From Holothuria scabra (lineage: Eukaryota; Echinodermata; Holothuroidea; Aspidochirotida; Holothuriidae): a stretch of DNA of 64,000 bases. The notes under the pieces were generated by a model that had not been told where the DNA came from, did no database searches, and saw nothing but the letters and a program-made list of their open reading frames with translations. The DNA lies in assembly GCA_037179385.1 (NCBI GenBank), contig CM074179.1:76001719-76065718 (forward strand), written 5' to 3'. Made by a program: the position numbers and the translations under genes. Shown here piece after piece: positions 1 through 13,270 of this stretch (the first letter of the stretch is position 1; every line of letters starts with the position of its first letter).

Positions 1-460
1 GCTTTTATAATAAATGTAAGTTAATTTTCAAATAGGGCCATAAATTTGCCAAAAATGTTTTTTTAAACTGAAACTTCGCAGAACGATGCATGTTATATAT
101 TGAAAATTTTCTGGCTATTTCTTATTTGTTTGTTTGGGCTTATTTTTGTTTCTTTTTCAGCTTAAAAACAAAATGAATGTTTGTTAAATGACAGTATATT
201 TTTATGTGAAATCAGAAAAATACAAAATACTGTTAAAATTTCTGTAAATTTACAGAAAAAGTTTTACAAAGCAGTAAAATTTGGTTAAAAAAGCAGACAG
301 AAATGGTTTTTCAAATAAACAGAAAATACATGTTAAATAACCTTTTTTTATTGTAGCAATACAAAGTGTCTGTAAAGGTACAGAAAATCTCTATTAAAAG
401 TAAAATACAAAAAGTTTAAGTTAAAAAAAGTCTGTAAATTTACAAAAAATTTTAACAGTG
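1..460. mobile_element. Right part of a Tc1/mariner-like non-autonomous element (cut by window start)
   Basis: This is the counterpart of 28006-28468, the right portion of the element complete at 27119-28468. It ends in ...TTTTAACAGTG followed by TA. It holds several TGTAAATTTACA-type palindromes as subterminal repeats. No transposase frame is present. Confidence 0.65.
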
Positions 461-3400
461 TACGCACCAACAGGCAGACAGTACCAAGCTATAGTATGGG
501 TAACGATAATATACCATACTGGCATACGTTTCATGGACTAGATTACCAAAATACCAAATGTACAAGTACACTACGACTGTAGCTAGGCCTACACACTTAA
601 TACAGTAGATTTAAAATTAGTCTAATAGAGTTAAAATAAACGTCCGATTGGTCACTAATTCCACATGTTTAGATTTAAACTCCAATATTTTAAATCTAAC
701 GATTTAAGAGAGTACGCGTACGAGCGAGTGCATGCATGGTATTGGTAATGGGGTTAGACACAAACAAATTTCTCGAGCATTTCCTCCTCGGCATATCTCT
801 GCGAGAATCCCAAAATGTGGAATTTCCAATCTCGTGACTGATGCTCTTTCTCCGTAGTTCTTTAAAGGTTTGAGGAAGAGAATGGCTGGGACAGGAACGA
901 AATTCAGTGGGAGCAAAGGTGGGGATGCAATACGTGTACAAGCAACGGCAAGTTAAGGACTAACAATTAACATAAACATTAACGTTAGGCCTAGCCCGGC
1001 TAAAGTAGGCAAATAATTCTCATCTACCGTCCGCGACAAAAGTAGTTGAAACAAGCCCCAGCTCCCCGATTCAATGTTTTTAGTAAAAGATTTTGGGGAA
1101 ATTTCGACGGAACGAGCAACATTGGGGGGTGGGGGGTGGGGGAATGCGGGGGGATGCGGTACGGTGTTAGGTTACCAGCTGAATTGCCATTCGGTTTTAA
1201 GTTAAAGGGACATACCCCAGCCCGAGCCTAGGCATAGCCTAACACTAACAGTACTAACAGTTATGTTCTAACACATTTGTCGAAGATTTTAGGCCTACAT
1301 GCAACAGTTTTTCAAATTTTATTTGGGTTCAAATTAAGATCATCATGTGAGGCCAGCATACTTCGAATGTGAAAAATGGTTAACATGGAATATGATAGTC
1401 ATAAGGAATAAATCTTACTGCCAATTGAATATTGCTCAACGAAGCATCCCTTTCAATATGGAATGACTAATGAAGAATTCAGGCTTTCTGGTCAGATACA
1501 TGCAAAAGCGTTCAAAGCAATTTACAACTCTGTTCTTTTCAGTTTTGGTAAAAATTTATTTATTTTTGTTTTTAATTTCATTCATTTATTTTATTTGCTT
1601 CTTTGCTATGATTGTTTTCTGTTCTTTCTCTATGATGCAGTTTCAGTAGCTGATTTTTTGTCCTTTCACACCAATTGTATCAGTCCATTTAAAATAAAAT
1701 ACAGTGTTTGAAATCAATAACTGTTTGATTTTTCTCTCATGTATGTATATTGCACATTACTTTGGATGTCACATATTTAGGCATATGAGCAGATATATAG
1801 ACCTGAAATTTGCACACTTTGGCAATCAGCAGAGTTCTACTACCAGTTCACAGATGTCCAGTTTTAACCAGAGATGTTTTCTTTTTACCGGCTGGCACCG
1901 GGATGGATTTGGTAACTTTATTGCCCATAGTGGTCTGATTTAATTCTCATTTGATCTTCATCTACCTATTTTCCAAAAAAAAATTTATTCAGTCAAGTTA
2001 ATGAAACTCTGATTAAATTAAAGTAATGCATCATTTTGCATGTAGACACCATTAAAACTGATCAACTTGAAAAAAATCAAAATGAGTAGGGGACCTGAGC
2101 CCCATAATCTTAGCCTAGACCTCTAACTGCAGGACCCTATGACAATGCAAATCCCACATTCAACTCCAATGGAATAGCATAGACTGCTCAATTAAGGACT
2201 TTCCCATCCTGCCGCATCCCATTCAACTCCAAAGACAAAATTTGGTCACAAAATTAATGAGTCAAAGACAACGTGAGAGACCACCGGTAATGTAAGCAGA
2301 ATTTAACTTTTAATTTAATTTTGATCGGTCAAATAGCTTTTACCAATGATAAAATATTCTCACCAAACTCCACACAGATGATCTCTGGCAATGTATTTAC
2401 CTTTCCACTAAAGATGTTCACAAAGTTTTATCAGCTTTAAAGAGTGGCCGGGTTTTCACTGGCAATTTGGACCGCAGCAGTAAGTTAATGCACCATGTTT
2501 TTGTGTTCTCCACAACAGTCCTCAGTAGAGGTCAAAGGTCACAATGTGAAAACTTATCAAAACTTGATAGGCCCACTTCACCTGCGTAGACATCTGCATA
2601 ATACTGTACCATCTGTGATTCAGTAACAATAAGAAGTGAATATTTCTTGGAATGCCGCATCAACTCAAGTGCTTCTGTCACTTAGTAACTGTCCTTCAAC
2701 AGGACTATAAATGTACAGTACTACGTAATTACCACACTTGTCCTTATACATCTTTGTCATAACTTTCAACTTTCTTGACCAGTCATTCTTCAAATGGAGG
2801 CAAGCAGGAAAGTAAAAATTGGAGGTTAAAACTATCACTTAACTAGGCTAAGTCAATTACAGGACTTGAGCACACAGTCTGCCTGTATCAGCTGTGGGAA
2901 CAGTCACATGACAGAGTGTTAGTGGAAAAAACACATGCACAATAGCCATGCAAAAGTTATACAAAATGTCACATCTTTGTAAATTTTTGGACCTTGGAAA
3001 AAAATGTGTAAAATTGAAGGAATTCATCAGTTCAATTGGGTAGAAAATGATTTACACATGTTACCATAAAAATGAGACAAAATTTATGGAAATTCTAAAG
3101 TTTGTTTTAGGAAAGTTAAACTTCAAAATGTGTTAATGCTGCAAATCCATAACCTTGGAATATCTCATGCACTTGTTGCCAAGGACTCTAGTGTGGATTG
3201 AAAACAAAGTGGACGTAACATAACGTCCTGCTCATACTGTACACCAAAAGAAAATGGCAACTTCTCTAACGTTTCACCTTATACCGGTATTTCTGTAAGC
3301 ATCAATACGTACCAGTACCATTACGGCACGGTACCACCGACTATAAGGTACCAGAATATTGTGGACTGTGGAGGCCAGTATTCAACTGTAAGGTGAAAAT

Positions 3401-4150
3401 CTTTTCTTAAACTTGCTGCAATTGAAAGAAATAATACTGAAATGTAACTAAAAACCCATGTGATAAAAAGGCATGTGTCTTTAAACATAACAATATAAAC
3501 AGAAAATGTTCACTTGATGATCATTTTGCACCACTCAATCATAAATTCCCCTAGGAATTCAGAAATTGTTTTTTACTTTTGCATAACTAGTACTTCCCAC
3601 ACCAGCAAGGAACTTGCTTACTCTCAACATTCTGCGCAGATATTAGTTGCAAGCAGGCAAAGAGTTATAGCAGCACAAGCTCTGATGTTAACGTTGTTTC
3701 GAAAATTTCTGACACGGTGAGATAACGGGACTTCTCAATTACCTTGGCTGTGTATGAGAGAACAACTTTCACAAGCGAAATGAAGGTTCTTTCAGAAATT
3801 TCCACAGTGGAGCAATGTGACTTAACATTCAGTAAATCCTGCTTAAAACATCAGCACGCAGTCATGTGAAATTGACTCACTTGCTTTGGTGTTATGAATA
3901 TCTGCTATAGTGCTTGAAGTGTTATTGTGTAACGGATTGCTGTGCGAGGAATTCTGTTATTCATACATAAAACACTTCAAAAAGAGTTTTGACAGTGCTA
4001 GCTTCCATCGGAAGAAAGTTTGATAAATCAACATTGTATAGAAAATTATTTGTTAAGTTCCACCTAGTAACTTTTGGTGATAATTAAGGAGGGTGACTTT
4101 TTTATTGTTAGAGATTAGTTTTTGCAACCTACAAAAAATATTTCAAAGTG
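1..4150 (+). repeat. 4.15-kb duplicated block, copy 1 (abuts scaffold gap)
   Basis: Positions 1-4150 match 28006-32155 in the same orientation almost base for base, with only scattered substitutions and short indels, mostly in homopolymers. Both copies are 4150 bases long as measured, but the true unit is longer: copy 1 is cut by the window start on the left and by the N gap on the right, while copy 2 continues past both points. No convincing coding sequence is seen; the short open frames (for example 1463-1711 and 1704-1943) are AT-rich and resemble no known protein. The block contains the right end of a Tc1-like element (1-460) and GGTACC-rich palindromic sequence near 3290-3360. It may be a haplotype duplicate placed twice by the assembler, a recent segmental duplication, or DNA captured into the Polinton. 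Confidence 0.93.
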
Positions 4151-4250
4151 NNNNNNNNNNNNNNNNNNNNNNNNNNNNNNNNNNNNNNNNNNNNNNNNNN
4201 NNNNNNNNNNNNNNNNNNNNNNNNNNNNNNNNNNNNNNNNNNNNNNNNNN
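4151..4250. other. Assembly gap (100 N)
   Basis: Exactly 100 unknown bases, the conventional size for a gap of unknown length. Left of it the sequence matches 32146-32155, and copy 2 then continues with sequence that is not found right of the gap. The two sides are therefore joined by scaffolding, not by read-through, and adjacency across the gap should not be trusted. Confidence 0.98.
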
Positions 4251-5939
4251 ACCCCATAATTTCCATTATTGCCTCATGATAAAAAAGCACTGTTTTCTTT
4301 TGATTAACAGTAGTTGAAAGAAAGCGAGAAGTATTTGTTGAGTTCCTTTCCGAGCCTGCATAATCCCTTTAAATCTAAACCTTCCTTTTAGAAGAAAAAA
4401 AGTGTTTTAACAGAATGTAGCCCAACCTCTTTCATGTAAAAATATTTTGTGAATTACAAAATGAAAAGTTCCCTGTGTAACTGTAAACCCATCAGAGCAT
4501 AAAAAATATTGCAATTTTCCTCTGCAAAGTTGTCATTCTGTAAAATTAGCACTGCCTTGCATGAGAACCCCTGATTCTATGTCAGTTTGCAAATTCGAGG
4601 AGGGGTTCTGGGCCTTAACCCCTTTGAACCCATTACAGTTACACCCCTTACCAGAAGCAAAAAATAATAAGTTAACCCATATTAGTAGAACATATTTTAA
4701 TGAAATTATCATATTTGCACCCCAATTACTTGAGGTGTCTGAGTTGTATGTAATACACAAAATGTTGGGGAGGGGAAACTTCCCACAAGACCCCTCTCCA
4801 AGGCACCTTAGGTTTTGCAGTGTCCCAAGGAAACCAACTTAAAATCTAAAAAAGAGAAATAAATGTGCAAATGCCAAGAACAAAGACTTGACATAATATT
4901 GCACAGTTTTGACTTCATAAGATTCTTTTTGTTACACACAAATTTTCAAAGGAGAGGGGGGTCTGACCCAGGAGACCATTGACCAACATGCATAGTTCTA
5001 CTGAATTTGTTTAAACCCTTCTGTAGTGGTTCCATGGACCTGCCAGGTAAAGGTCAGAATGAAAACATAGTTTACACTGGAGCTATTGTGTACATTATTC
5101 TGTGTATTGATTTAATTTGGATAGCGCCCTCTATTTATGTTTATGCCTTTTTCCCTGACCCTGGGAGTGGTCAGTGTTTGCAGAAATAGGTCATGTGTGA
5201 GTGAGAAAAGATTGCGAGGTACTCTGGCCCAAAATCTGCTTGTTTGTAGCTTGAATGTGTTCGTAACATATATTTTTCCTTCAGTACAGTAGTCTATGGG
5301 ACTATGGCGGGCATTTTGTCCATAAAGTCAACAGTGTGCAACTTTTAAACGTGGGGAAAATCAAAATATGAAAATTTATGTTGCAAAGTACAACTGGGTG
5401 GATTTTGAAGTAATCCCCGTTTGTGTTGCACGGAATCCCATTTTTAAAGCCTTTTTTGAGGTATGCCCTACTGACTATTAGATTGTTTGAAATAGACGAA
5501 AATCGTAGGCCAAGGTAACTCTAAGTTTTTTTAATAACCATAGACCCAAAGCAAAATTCATTCCTAAATCCTACGGAGTAATAGTAGGCCCTCTAACCTG
5601 AATTTTAATCTTTTTACCCAAATCCTACAAGTCAAGTGTAATCTTGTGTAGCCTACTAGTATTGCAAAATGTACGCACACACAGTGATACGAATGAGCGA
5701 GTGACACCGGATGACCTTTGTTCTGTCATGCGCAGTAGTAATCATGAAAGGGCTAATTGGTGAGAACTTGCCGGGCCGTAAAACATCTATCTAACTAACA
5801 AACCATTCTGTCTATCCTATATCCGGGTATGAGCGTGACCCAAGTCATAAAAACTTCGGCTGAATACACGTAATGACAATGCAACTTAATTGTCATTACT
5901 TTGTATCTTGGAACCAAGGTTGACCAATAAGGGCATAAA
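4251..5939. other. Non-coding stretch, nothing recognised
   Basis: Only short open frames without recognisable motifs. Position 4561-4842 is open for 93 codons but shows no family signature or codon pattern. I see no repeats that pair within the window. Confidence 0.5.
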
Positions 5940-7480
5940 TATTTCGTTTCGTTTCGTTTCGTTTATTTGTTTTTCTACATCATCAAAATGTATGGATACA
6001 CAAACGTAATGAATACAGTACATACATAACACTTAAGTAGATGGAAGTAAAACTAAAAAACCCTGAGGGGCTTGTCGAGAGTTCTACTGCCCAAAACAAC
6101 AAAAGAAAGTTACCTTTAGTAGTTGTGTAGCAAACACAAATAAACAAAAAGAAAAAGAAAAAAGGACAGAAAATTAAAAAAAAAAAAACTAAAGGGAAAG
6201 GTTATGAAAAAGAGTACAAGACCAGAACTAACCCTTACAAAACCCCTCTTAACAACCCGGCCCCCTCCCCCGGTCCCCCTCCCACCAATGAAAGCCCTAG
6301 GCTTTCCACAAACAAAATGCGCATAGTGACAAAAACATGTATGATGCATGCACTTGAACAGTATGAAAAGTCAACCATGAAGTTTTAACCTTATAAAAAA
6401 TGATGATGAAGACAACTAAAGAATTAGTACAAAGCTATGTAGTACTGGGTGAAACCTCTTTGAAAAGAATTTATACTTGGCCTGTTAATTAATGAATTAG
6501 GTAATGAGTTCCACAGTTTTATAGCTTTGTAGCTTAGGGTCAACTGTGAGGATGAGGTACGGGTAACAATAGTATGCAGGAGAAGAGACTGACGAGTAAA
6601 ATAGTTGTGGACTGAAGAATTTTTGGTGAAGAATTCTGAAAATGATTTCGGTAAAAGGCTGTGCATGAAACGATAGGTGAAAGAAGCAATGTTGAGGTTG
6701 ATCATATCGAACAGTTTCAACAGATTAAGAGATTTATACAACTCGCTGGTGTGGTCACGGGGTCCGGACAAAGAAATAAAACGAACGACTCTCTTTTGCA
6801 AAAGAACCAGTTTGTGAAGGTAGGAGGTTTTTGTACATGACCAAACTGTAGAAAAATATATTAGATGAGGATACACAAGAGTAAGGTAAATTGTACGGAT
6901 AATACCCCTCGGCAACAAATGTCTTAATCTACCAATTACTCCGATTCCTCTGACAATTTTTGAAGAAATATGATTGATGTGCTCCTGCCAGGTGAGCTTG
7001 CAATCAATAATGAAACCGAGAAATTTTACACTTTTGGATGGATCAAGCTTTTGCCCATTTATGGAGATTTTGAATACATGATGATGAATATTATTAAATA
7101 CCATAAAATTTGTCTTACTGATATTAAGAGACAGCTTATTTGCCATGAACCACTCAGAGAATAGGCTAAGTTCATTAACAACACTGCTTTCAAGTTGATG
7201 AGGGTCATTCCCAGTGAAGAAAATGTTTGCATCATCAGCAAAGAGTACAACTTCTGCTTTTTTAGATATCAAAGTAATATCATTCATATATTTAATAAAG
7301 AGCAAGGGCCCAAGAATTGAGCCCTGCGGTACACCACATCTTACAGCTTGAAGTTTTGACTTTACATTGTTAAAGTTGATGATCAGTTGATTTCAGTTGA
7401 TAATCCAATGCGAAGCTGTTGAGGGCACAAATCATGCGCTTATGACAGGGAAGACCATCTGACAGTGAGTGTCACTCACT
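5940..7480 (-). mobile_element. 5'-truncated non-LTR retrotransposon (LINE), jockey/CR1-like
   Basis: A minus-strand LINE remnant. It comprises the RT-coding remnant at 6424-7392, a 3' UTR of about 450 bases, and a short tandem tail (CGAAA on the element strand) at about 5941-5967 typical of LINE 3' ends. Sequence from 7393 to about 7480 still looks like decayed RT in another frame, so the element probably continues with a frameshift before being truncated. Endonuclease and N-terminal RT are absent, as expected from target-primed 5' truncation. Confidence 0.8.
6424..7392 (-). pseudogene. LINE reverse transcriptase, C-terminal fragment
   Basis: The frame is open for 322 codons on the minus strand and ends at its own stop at 6424. 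In order it carries a GVPQGSILGPLLF stretch, a YMND element, the catalytic FADD box (the YADD motif of RT domain C), then the LINE thumb pattern with SVKFLG and LTW, and a C-terminal SYKAIKLWNSLP block. These signatures identify the end of an ORF2 protein that would normally be about 900 residues or more, so roughly a third remains. There is no credible start: the first in-frame codon follows a TGA at 7393-7395. It is a dead 5'-truncated copy; clade assignment to jockey/CR1 is by general appearance only. Confidence 0.88.
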
Positions 7481-7687
7481 ATAGCATAGTTAATATCGTC
7501 ACGGTGTCCTGGCTTTTTTTGTGTGGACAGTCGCTTAATTTAATTAGAGTTCGCCGAGCCCACAATTTTTTCATTTTTTTTAAGGTATAGTATCCAATCT
7601 AAGTATGATCCTGTTATCCTAGTCCATTGTTTTAAAGAAGATTATAGGCCACTTGTACCCCATGGGTCTTCAGTACAGTGAAGCTAC

Positions 7688-8380
7688 ACTCTAAAAACTG
7701 AAGTGCTATTTTGATAGCACTTTCTGGGTGCTGATTTTATTAGCACCAAAAGCACTGTTTCAGCACTTTAATAGTGCTAATTATACAGCACTTCCATGGT
7801 GCTGTCATAACAGGAAAGTGGACGGAGCTAAATTAGATGAAAAAATGTTCAAAAACACTAACTTTCTGGCAGAATTTCTGTATCTCTGGTTTTGACTTTT
7901 ATCAGGCATTTGTCAACTAACATAACACAGTGCTAACACGTATTCATAACTATTTGAATTGGTTTATTTCATGCTTTTGACGCTGTAAACAAATATTACA
8001 GTATATTCCAAATTAGGAGTTTTGCAAATAAAGACTTCTAGGTTATTTTACATGTTATTACTATTAAAGATTTAAAAGCAACACTTTAAGATTTCTGGAC
8101 AGCTCTTGTAAGTGTTGTTTACTGCTGCACTTCCGAGGTGCTGTCTCTAATGCACCCAAAGAAGTGCTATGGTAGCACCAACGGTGCAGTCCCTATTAGG
8201 GCTCTTATAATGCTAAGAAAACTTCTCTAGCACCGCCTATTAGTGCTTTCTGGTAGCACTTATGGTGCAGTTAAAAGTAGCTCTTACAAGTGTCCTGCAC
8301 GTCCTGCACCTCACAAGTGTTAAAGAATTTCAGCACTTTAATAGTGCTGTCGTTTGCACCAATGGTGCAGTCATCATATT
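7688..8380. repeat. GCACT/AGTGC palindrome-rich element
   Basis: Within about 690 bases the words GCACT, AGTGC, GGTGC and GCACC recur dozens of times as short hairpin-forming pairs, e.g. GCACTTTAATAGTGCT twice and GCACCAATGGTGCAG. It begins with CACTCTAAAAACTGAAGTGCT, the style of a MITE terminus, but I could not find the matching inverted end. It may be a truncated MITE or a palindromic minisatellite. No coding potential. Confidence 0.6.
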
Positions 8381-8607
8381 CTACAGCCGAGGCACAAGCT
8401 ATAATGTAGCCAACGACGTTCAAGGTATAGGTGATATCAACGCTAATTTTGCCCATAACATCAGGTGATTGTTACAACGAATTCGATTGAAATGTAATAG
8501 AACAACGGAAAACGGTGCACTCTATTATACTAGTAAAATCAACAAGAAATGGACATAGATGAAGGTTTTGTAGCCCGTCTTGGTCATTTTAAGGGCTCTT
8601 CTAACCC

Positions 8608-8911
8608 TTAAAGGCCCAGTTCTCTGACCCCAAATAATACCAATTTTCCTAACCTTCTTACTTAAGTCCCTCCACAATTGTCTGAAATTCATCCTCATCC
8701 AGACACAATCTCAGTTTATTACTTCAGGGTGAGTATAGAAAAACTCAATTCATATAATCAAGACACTCTCAGTACCATTCATGCTGTGTAATAAAAGCTT
8801 TGGCACTCTGCATTGTTTGAATTAGCTGTCAATCAAAGAGCTGAGCCAATTGAGAATTTCGGTAACCGGGTGCCAAAATTGTAGTTTGGGGTGAGAGGTT
8901 TGGCCCTTTAA
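8608..8911. mobile_element. MITE family A, copy 1 (TTAA-flanked)
   Basis: Starts TTAAAGGCCCAGTTCTCTGACC and ends GGTGAGAGGTTTGGCCCTTTAA, giving inverted termini of about 25 bases just inside TTAA. Related copies lie at 26329-26636 and 43680-43982, about 300 bp each. TTAA boundaries fit piggyBac- or Kolobok-type mobilisation. No coding sequence. Confidence 0.8.
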
Positions 8912-11900
8912 GTTCTCCCGCACATCACGTGATACAAACTTAGCGCCGGTTGTGACGTTCGTTTAACCGAACAGAATATCAGTTAGTACATGGTGAACAT
9001 AGGCTTATGGGGCATTTCAATATGGGAGGGGGGCAGAAGATTATTTTGCCCGAAAATGAAATTCTCCCGGAAGGTCTAAGTAGAGCGCCACCCTTAGTTG
9101 GCGCGGAGCGTACAGAAACTTTTGAAGGATTGATCTCCTCACAACGCCGGACATAGCATTTCTCATGCTCGCAAGGAGGATCTAATTGCCGCTATGCTGG
9201 GTAAAATGTTCGCTTCAAACAAAAGTTTTGTCAGAAAGACTTTCTTAGAGGGACATCTTTTGTTAGCGTGGGGCGAAGAGAAAATTTTTGCAATCAGTCC
9301 CCTCAGAAATCGGAATGGCAATTTCCAGGCTTATAAGAAGGATCCAGTCAACACGCAGCTGTACAGTTAATGAAGCCAAGTGACCACTTTTCTAGCATTC
9401 CCGCCTTTTTTAGATCTGCGCAAATGAGATTTCGCGGAACTGTGACTGACAAGGGGTCTTGGGATTTGCAGGACAGGTACCCATTGCATATACATTCTTA
9501 AAAACTTCCAGTGTTGCTTGTAGACTTGTAGTCTATGAAATTTGAAGCTTCAGTTTTCATGGCATATTCAGTAACATTGCAATGTTGGCAGGTGGGGGGC
9601 TTACAATAAGTTACATGTATCTTTGTTGTGAAGTCGGTAAACCTGGGACTCGTATGAATCATGATCAAGTCAGCCTGGATTAAGTAAACAAACTCCAAAT
9701 TTAGAGGGTTCAACTTCAGTCTGGACATATCCAGGGGTTAATATTCTTTCTTACCTGATAGTTACGTACTGCGCCACAAACAGAGAAACTCAGTCATTTA
9801 CATCATTTTCCATAATAGATCGACCTACAGTATAGTGGTATACTGTACTGTAATTAAGTTCAAGTTGTCTATTTCTATAAAGTCCCACATGTAGCCTATA
9901 AATTGCAAAGCTGCAGCTTTGCAATTTATACAATTTCTAGCCCTTTTTAAGCTTATATCATTTAAAAACCTTACCCCATGGGCAATTACGTACTACCATC
10001 TAAACTGTGACTTGCATTTTAAAACTACTGATTAACTTTAATGAAGGAGTGCGGTTTCAGTGGAAACAGAAATTAGTGCTGTGAGTACTGGCTGTATGGC
10101 ATACCTAGCTTATATAATTTTTTATTCAGTAACAAGAATTACCATCCCTCAAACTCAATCTTATCCTGGCTGACTTGAATTGTCCCAAAAGCTCACCTCA
10201 ATGTGGTGCTTAATTCAAGCCGTTGGATTTCAAAAATCATGGGAACCGGCCACTTTGGGTTCTGTTACAAAATGCATGGGTGGTAACTGATTGGTGGTAA
10301 CCAGTTTTTGGGTTCCGTGATTTAATCATCAGAGGTCCACCGTGCGATGGGGAACAATCGTTTCCCGTGAAATCTGACGGCTTGTAAACTGCAGTACAGT
10401 AAGCCTACTACTGATTAACAGACAGTGGTTATGACAGCCATGATATGTTCACTGGCAGTGGTCAGTTTTGTCACACTCTATAGCTATACCCAACTTTGTC
10501 TTAAAATGAATTCTCATCAGTGTGGCACTCAATGAAATGAAAACTGTAAATTCATTCCTAGATTTTTTTAAATTAATTATATATTTCTGATCTTTAAGGA
10601 GGTCACATAAAGGAGAACTATGTTGGGCAACATTTAGGTAGTTTCCTGCAAAAGAACTGTATTGTTACATTGACTGTTTGAGATACTGTAGGCATATCAA
10701 ACTTGCCTACTCCCAGTAGAAATGAGCCTGGAACATTCCGTCACCTCAGAAGAGGACAGGATAGTGATGAATTATCATCCTAGCAGTCCAGCTATCATCA
10801 TGTTATTTTTAGGACCAGTATTTCATGTGAAAAGAAATTCACAGGGAATTCAAAGTAAGATATCCCATTTGCCAAACCTCAGCTGATATACTCCTTCCCT
10901 TGCAACCTTATTGGAATTTGCCATTGCCTTCAGTACTTTTCATTTTTACCCAGAGTAAATGAGGAAAATCAATAGCACTTGTTAAACATAGTACTGATGA
11001 TCTTTCCTGCAAGGCCCTTCCTGTCTAAGCAGGCCCATTTAGAAGGTAACTGATTCATTTTCTTGCTCAATGTATTATGCTGACTGAGTGTACTACATGA
11101 TGCATAGAATTTTTTTTTTTTTCAAAGAATGAACATTGGATTGAAGTTGATAGAGTTTCCTAGTATAAAGATTTTTAAACCAGCTTTTAAGTTAGCCCAA
11201 CTTTTTTTTAAAGTGAGGTGATTTTCACTGTTTTGGTGCAAACAAGATGCAGTTTTGCTCTGTGTCAACAGAGCTTGCCATCATGACTATGACATTGTAT
11301 GTGTATACAGGCGTATCACATTCAAAGAATATATAGCCTTCTAGTTCAACACTACTGATTAGTTTAATTTGTAAATGGCATTACAACAAACAAAATGTTG
11401 CAAAAATATCGAAGGAGCAAGTATCACACCATTTTCTCCGAAATGGGAACAATATTGGTGAAGATGAATTAGGCTGCTGTTGTAACGTTTTACATAGGAC
11501 GACCTGCATTAACGTTCATTTCGCGAAAGAAGGCCCACTATACTGTGTACATACTCTGGGCGCCACAATCGATTCGTGGTGGAATTTACCGAGTACCTGA
11601 CTCATTGAGAATATTTTATAGTGCAGAAATGGTACCACTAGATAGAAAAAAAATTCTGTCTATTGAAGTAAAAACTGAGTAGTTTAAAACAACACCGAAG
11701 AAATGCCGAACGATTTTGCCGAGCATTTGAAACCCATTTTAGACGTTTCATAAAATGGACTAAAATCCTCCCTTTTACCCGTAAGTTCACTCAGAACCAG
11801 GCACAGAAAGTATTTTTACATTTTATTCATTGATTTGCACGGTTTTAAAGATTTTTTGGTTCCTAGTTTCTGAGATAATTGACTTTAAAAGTCATGACTT

Positions 11901-12326
11901 TTAGCTAATTAGTATTCAAATCCTTATGACGTCACGAAACGTCATGCATAAAATGTAAGAGATGAAGCTCTTTTCGAGCAGTTGCGATGTGACTGGGACG
12001 GTCGCTAAAAAAATCTGTAAAACAGAACTGAAAACATGCTAATGTTTTTTACTTTGGTGCGACTCTTTCCTTAATTCAATAACGAAATCATCTTTGTGAC
12101 TGAATGAACTCCGGACAATAAATGATATTACTTACCTTCAAGTAACTTACACCTTTTGAAAATTATTTCACGTTAAGACGTTTTTTTAAATGAATTTTCA
12201 GGTTTATGAGAAGACATTCTCAAATTATGGTTTATCATTATTGTATTTAAACAAAAAAATTACCCGATTAACATAACAATTGCCCGACTTTGACTCTCGA
12301 GAATATAGATGTCAAACTATAGAGTA
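8912..12326. other. Non-coding stretch with decayed repeats
   Basis: No gene recognised. At about 9080-9125 there is a relic resembling the hAT-like MITE at 45975-46272, sharing the GCGCCACC...GGCGCGGAGCGTACAGAAA stretch in inverted orientation. A perfect 34-bp palindrome sits at 9897-9930. The remaining sequence is AT-rich, with frames too short and patternless to call. Confidence 0.5.
9897..9930. repeat. Perfect 34-bp palindrome
   Basis: The two 17-base arms are exact reverse complements with no spacer, centred on CTGCAG. The left arm reads TATAAATTGCAAAGCTG. It can form a cruciform or a 17-bp hairpin. No element around it explains it. Confidence 0.9.
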
Positions 12327-12545
12327 TAGAGGCTTTGCAATTACGTCACGGATCCGGCCATGATGGAGGACATTCATTCCAAATACACGTGGCTTTGTGC
12401 CGAACGCACTGCACAGAGTGCATTGTGGTATGCACGGCGTGTACACATTCAACGAGCAAGTGCGCCCAGTGTGGTTTACTACGTAGTTACATGTACTCCA
12501 ACATGGCCGCCGGTGAGTATTATGACGTCATGTGAAAAGCCTCTA
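12327..12545. mobile_element. Short MITE with imperfect inverted ends
   Basis: The left end TAGAGGCTTTGCAATTACGT and the right end, read inverted, TAGAGGCTTTTCACATGACG align through CRE-like TACGTCAC/TGACGTCA and CCGGCCAT/CCGGCGGCCAT blocks. Total length is 219 bp, with TA at the left flank. The ATG followed by a GT-type splice donor near 12511 lies in the terminal repeat and is not evidence of a gene. Confidence 0.7.
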
Positions 12546-12689
12546 TTGGGCACTGCGCATGAAAATCTCTAATTGCTAAGACCCTGTGTAGTACTTTTTT
12601 AAAGGCCTACAGTCAGTCACAGAACTTAGCCACTCACGGCAGGATTAGGCCTGGAGGGTCCATGCAGCCTCGCCTTTTGAACTTGGTGG

Positions 12690-13270
12690 TCATCTTTGGC
12701 GAGGACCAGCCCCTCCCAGAATTTGAAGGAGGGTTCAAGGTCATATCAAATTTTGCCATCTAGGGGGTTACTAATTCTCAGCACTTTGGTAAAATTTGCA
12801 TTGAAATCCGATGTCTGGTTTTCAAGATATAAGTCAATAAATTGTCACATTTTCAACAAAAGTGAACTTGGAAGGAAGCACATATCATATCCTCTCATTA
12901 ATGGAGTCCTTTGTTTGTAGTCTTCAGACCTGACGGCTTACTTTATCTTCATCAACGCCCTCATTAACGCCATATTATCAAACTGTGATTGCATAAGTGG
13001 CATCATTGAGAACTTTACAAATTTTGTATTCCCCACAGGGAGGTATTAGTCTTATTAACTTTAAAGTCAGCACAACAGTCACTCTGAAAATCAAAGGGAA
13101 ACAAATGTATCCCTTGTCAATGCTAGTTAGTGATATAATCTCTGCTCCCCTTCAGATCACTTTGGAACACAAATCTGGTAACTTCATTTGCTGATATCCA
13201 GGGGAAATACATATCCAATTCAAAAAAATGTCACCTCTCTGTGCAGATTTGGTTTCTGTTTCAGCTATGA
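12690..13270 (-). repeat. Dispersed repeat family B, copy 1 (inverted)
   Basis: Read on the minus strand it aligns with 18650-19200 and 25780-26320. Shared blocks include ATTCAAATCGGA, the CAGCAGAG(C/A) run, GACCTCCCTGTGGGG-like sequence, and CATATCTTGAGAACCACA-like sequence. All copies are diverged and no coding frame is shared. Confidence 0.75.

Noticed and set aside
4093..4317. Open frame of 74 codons
   Set aside because: It runs through the N gap and has no supporting sequence.
12511..12526. ATGGCCGCCGGTGAGT, which looks like a first exon with a splice donor
   Set aside because: It belongs to the inverted terminal repeat of a 219-bp MITE; the other end has the matching CCGGCCAT.
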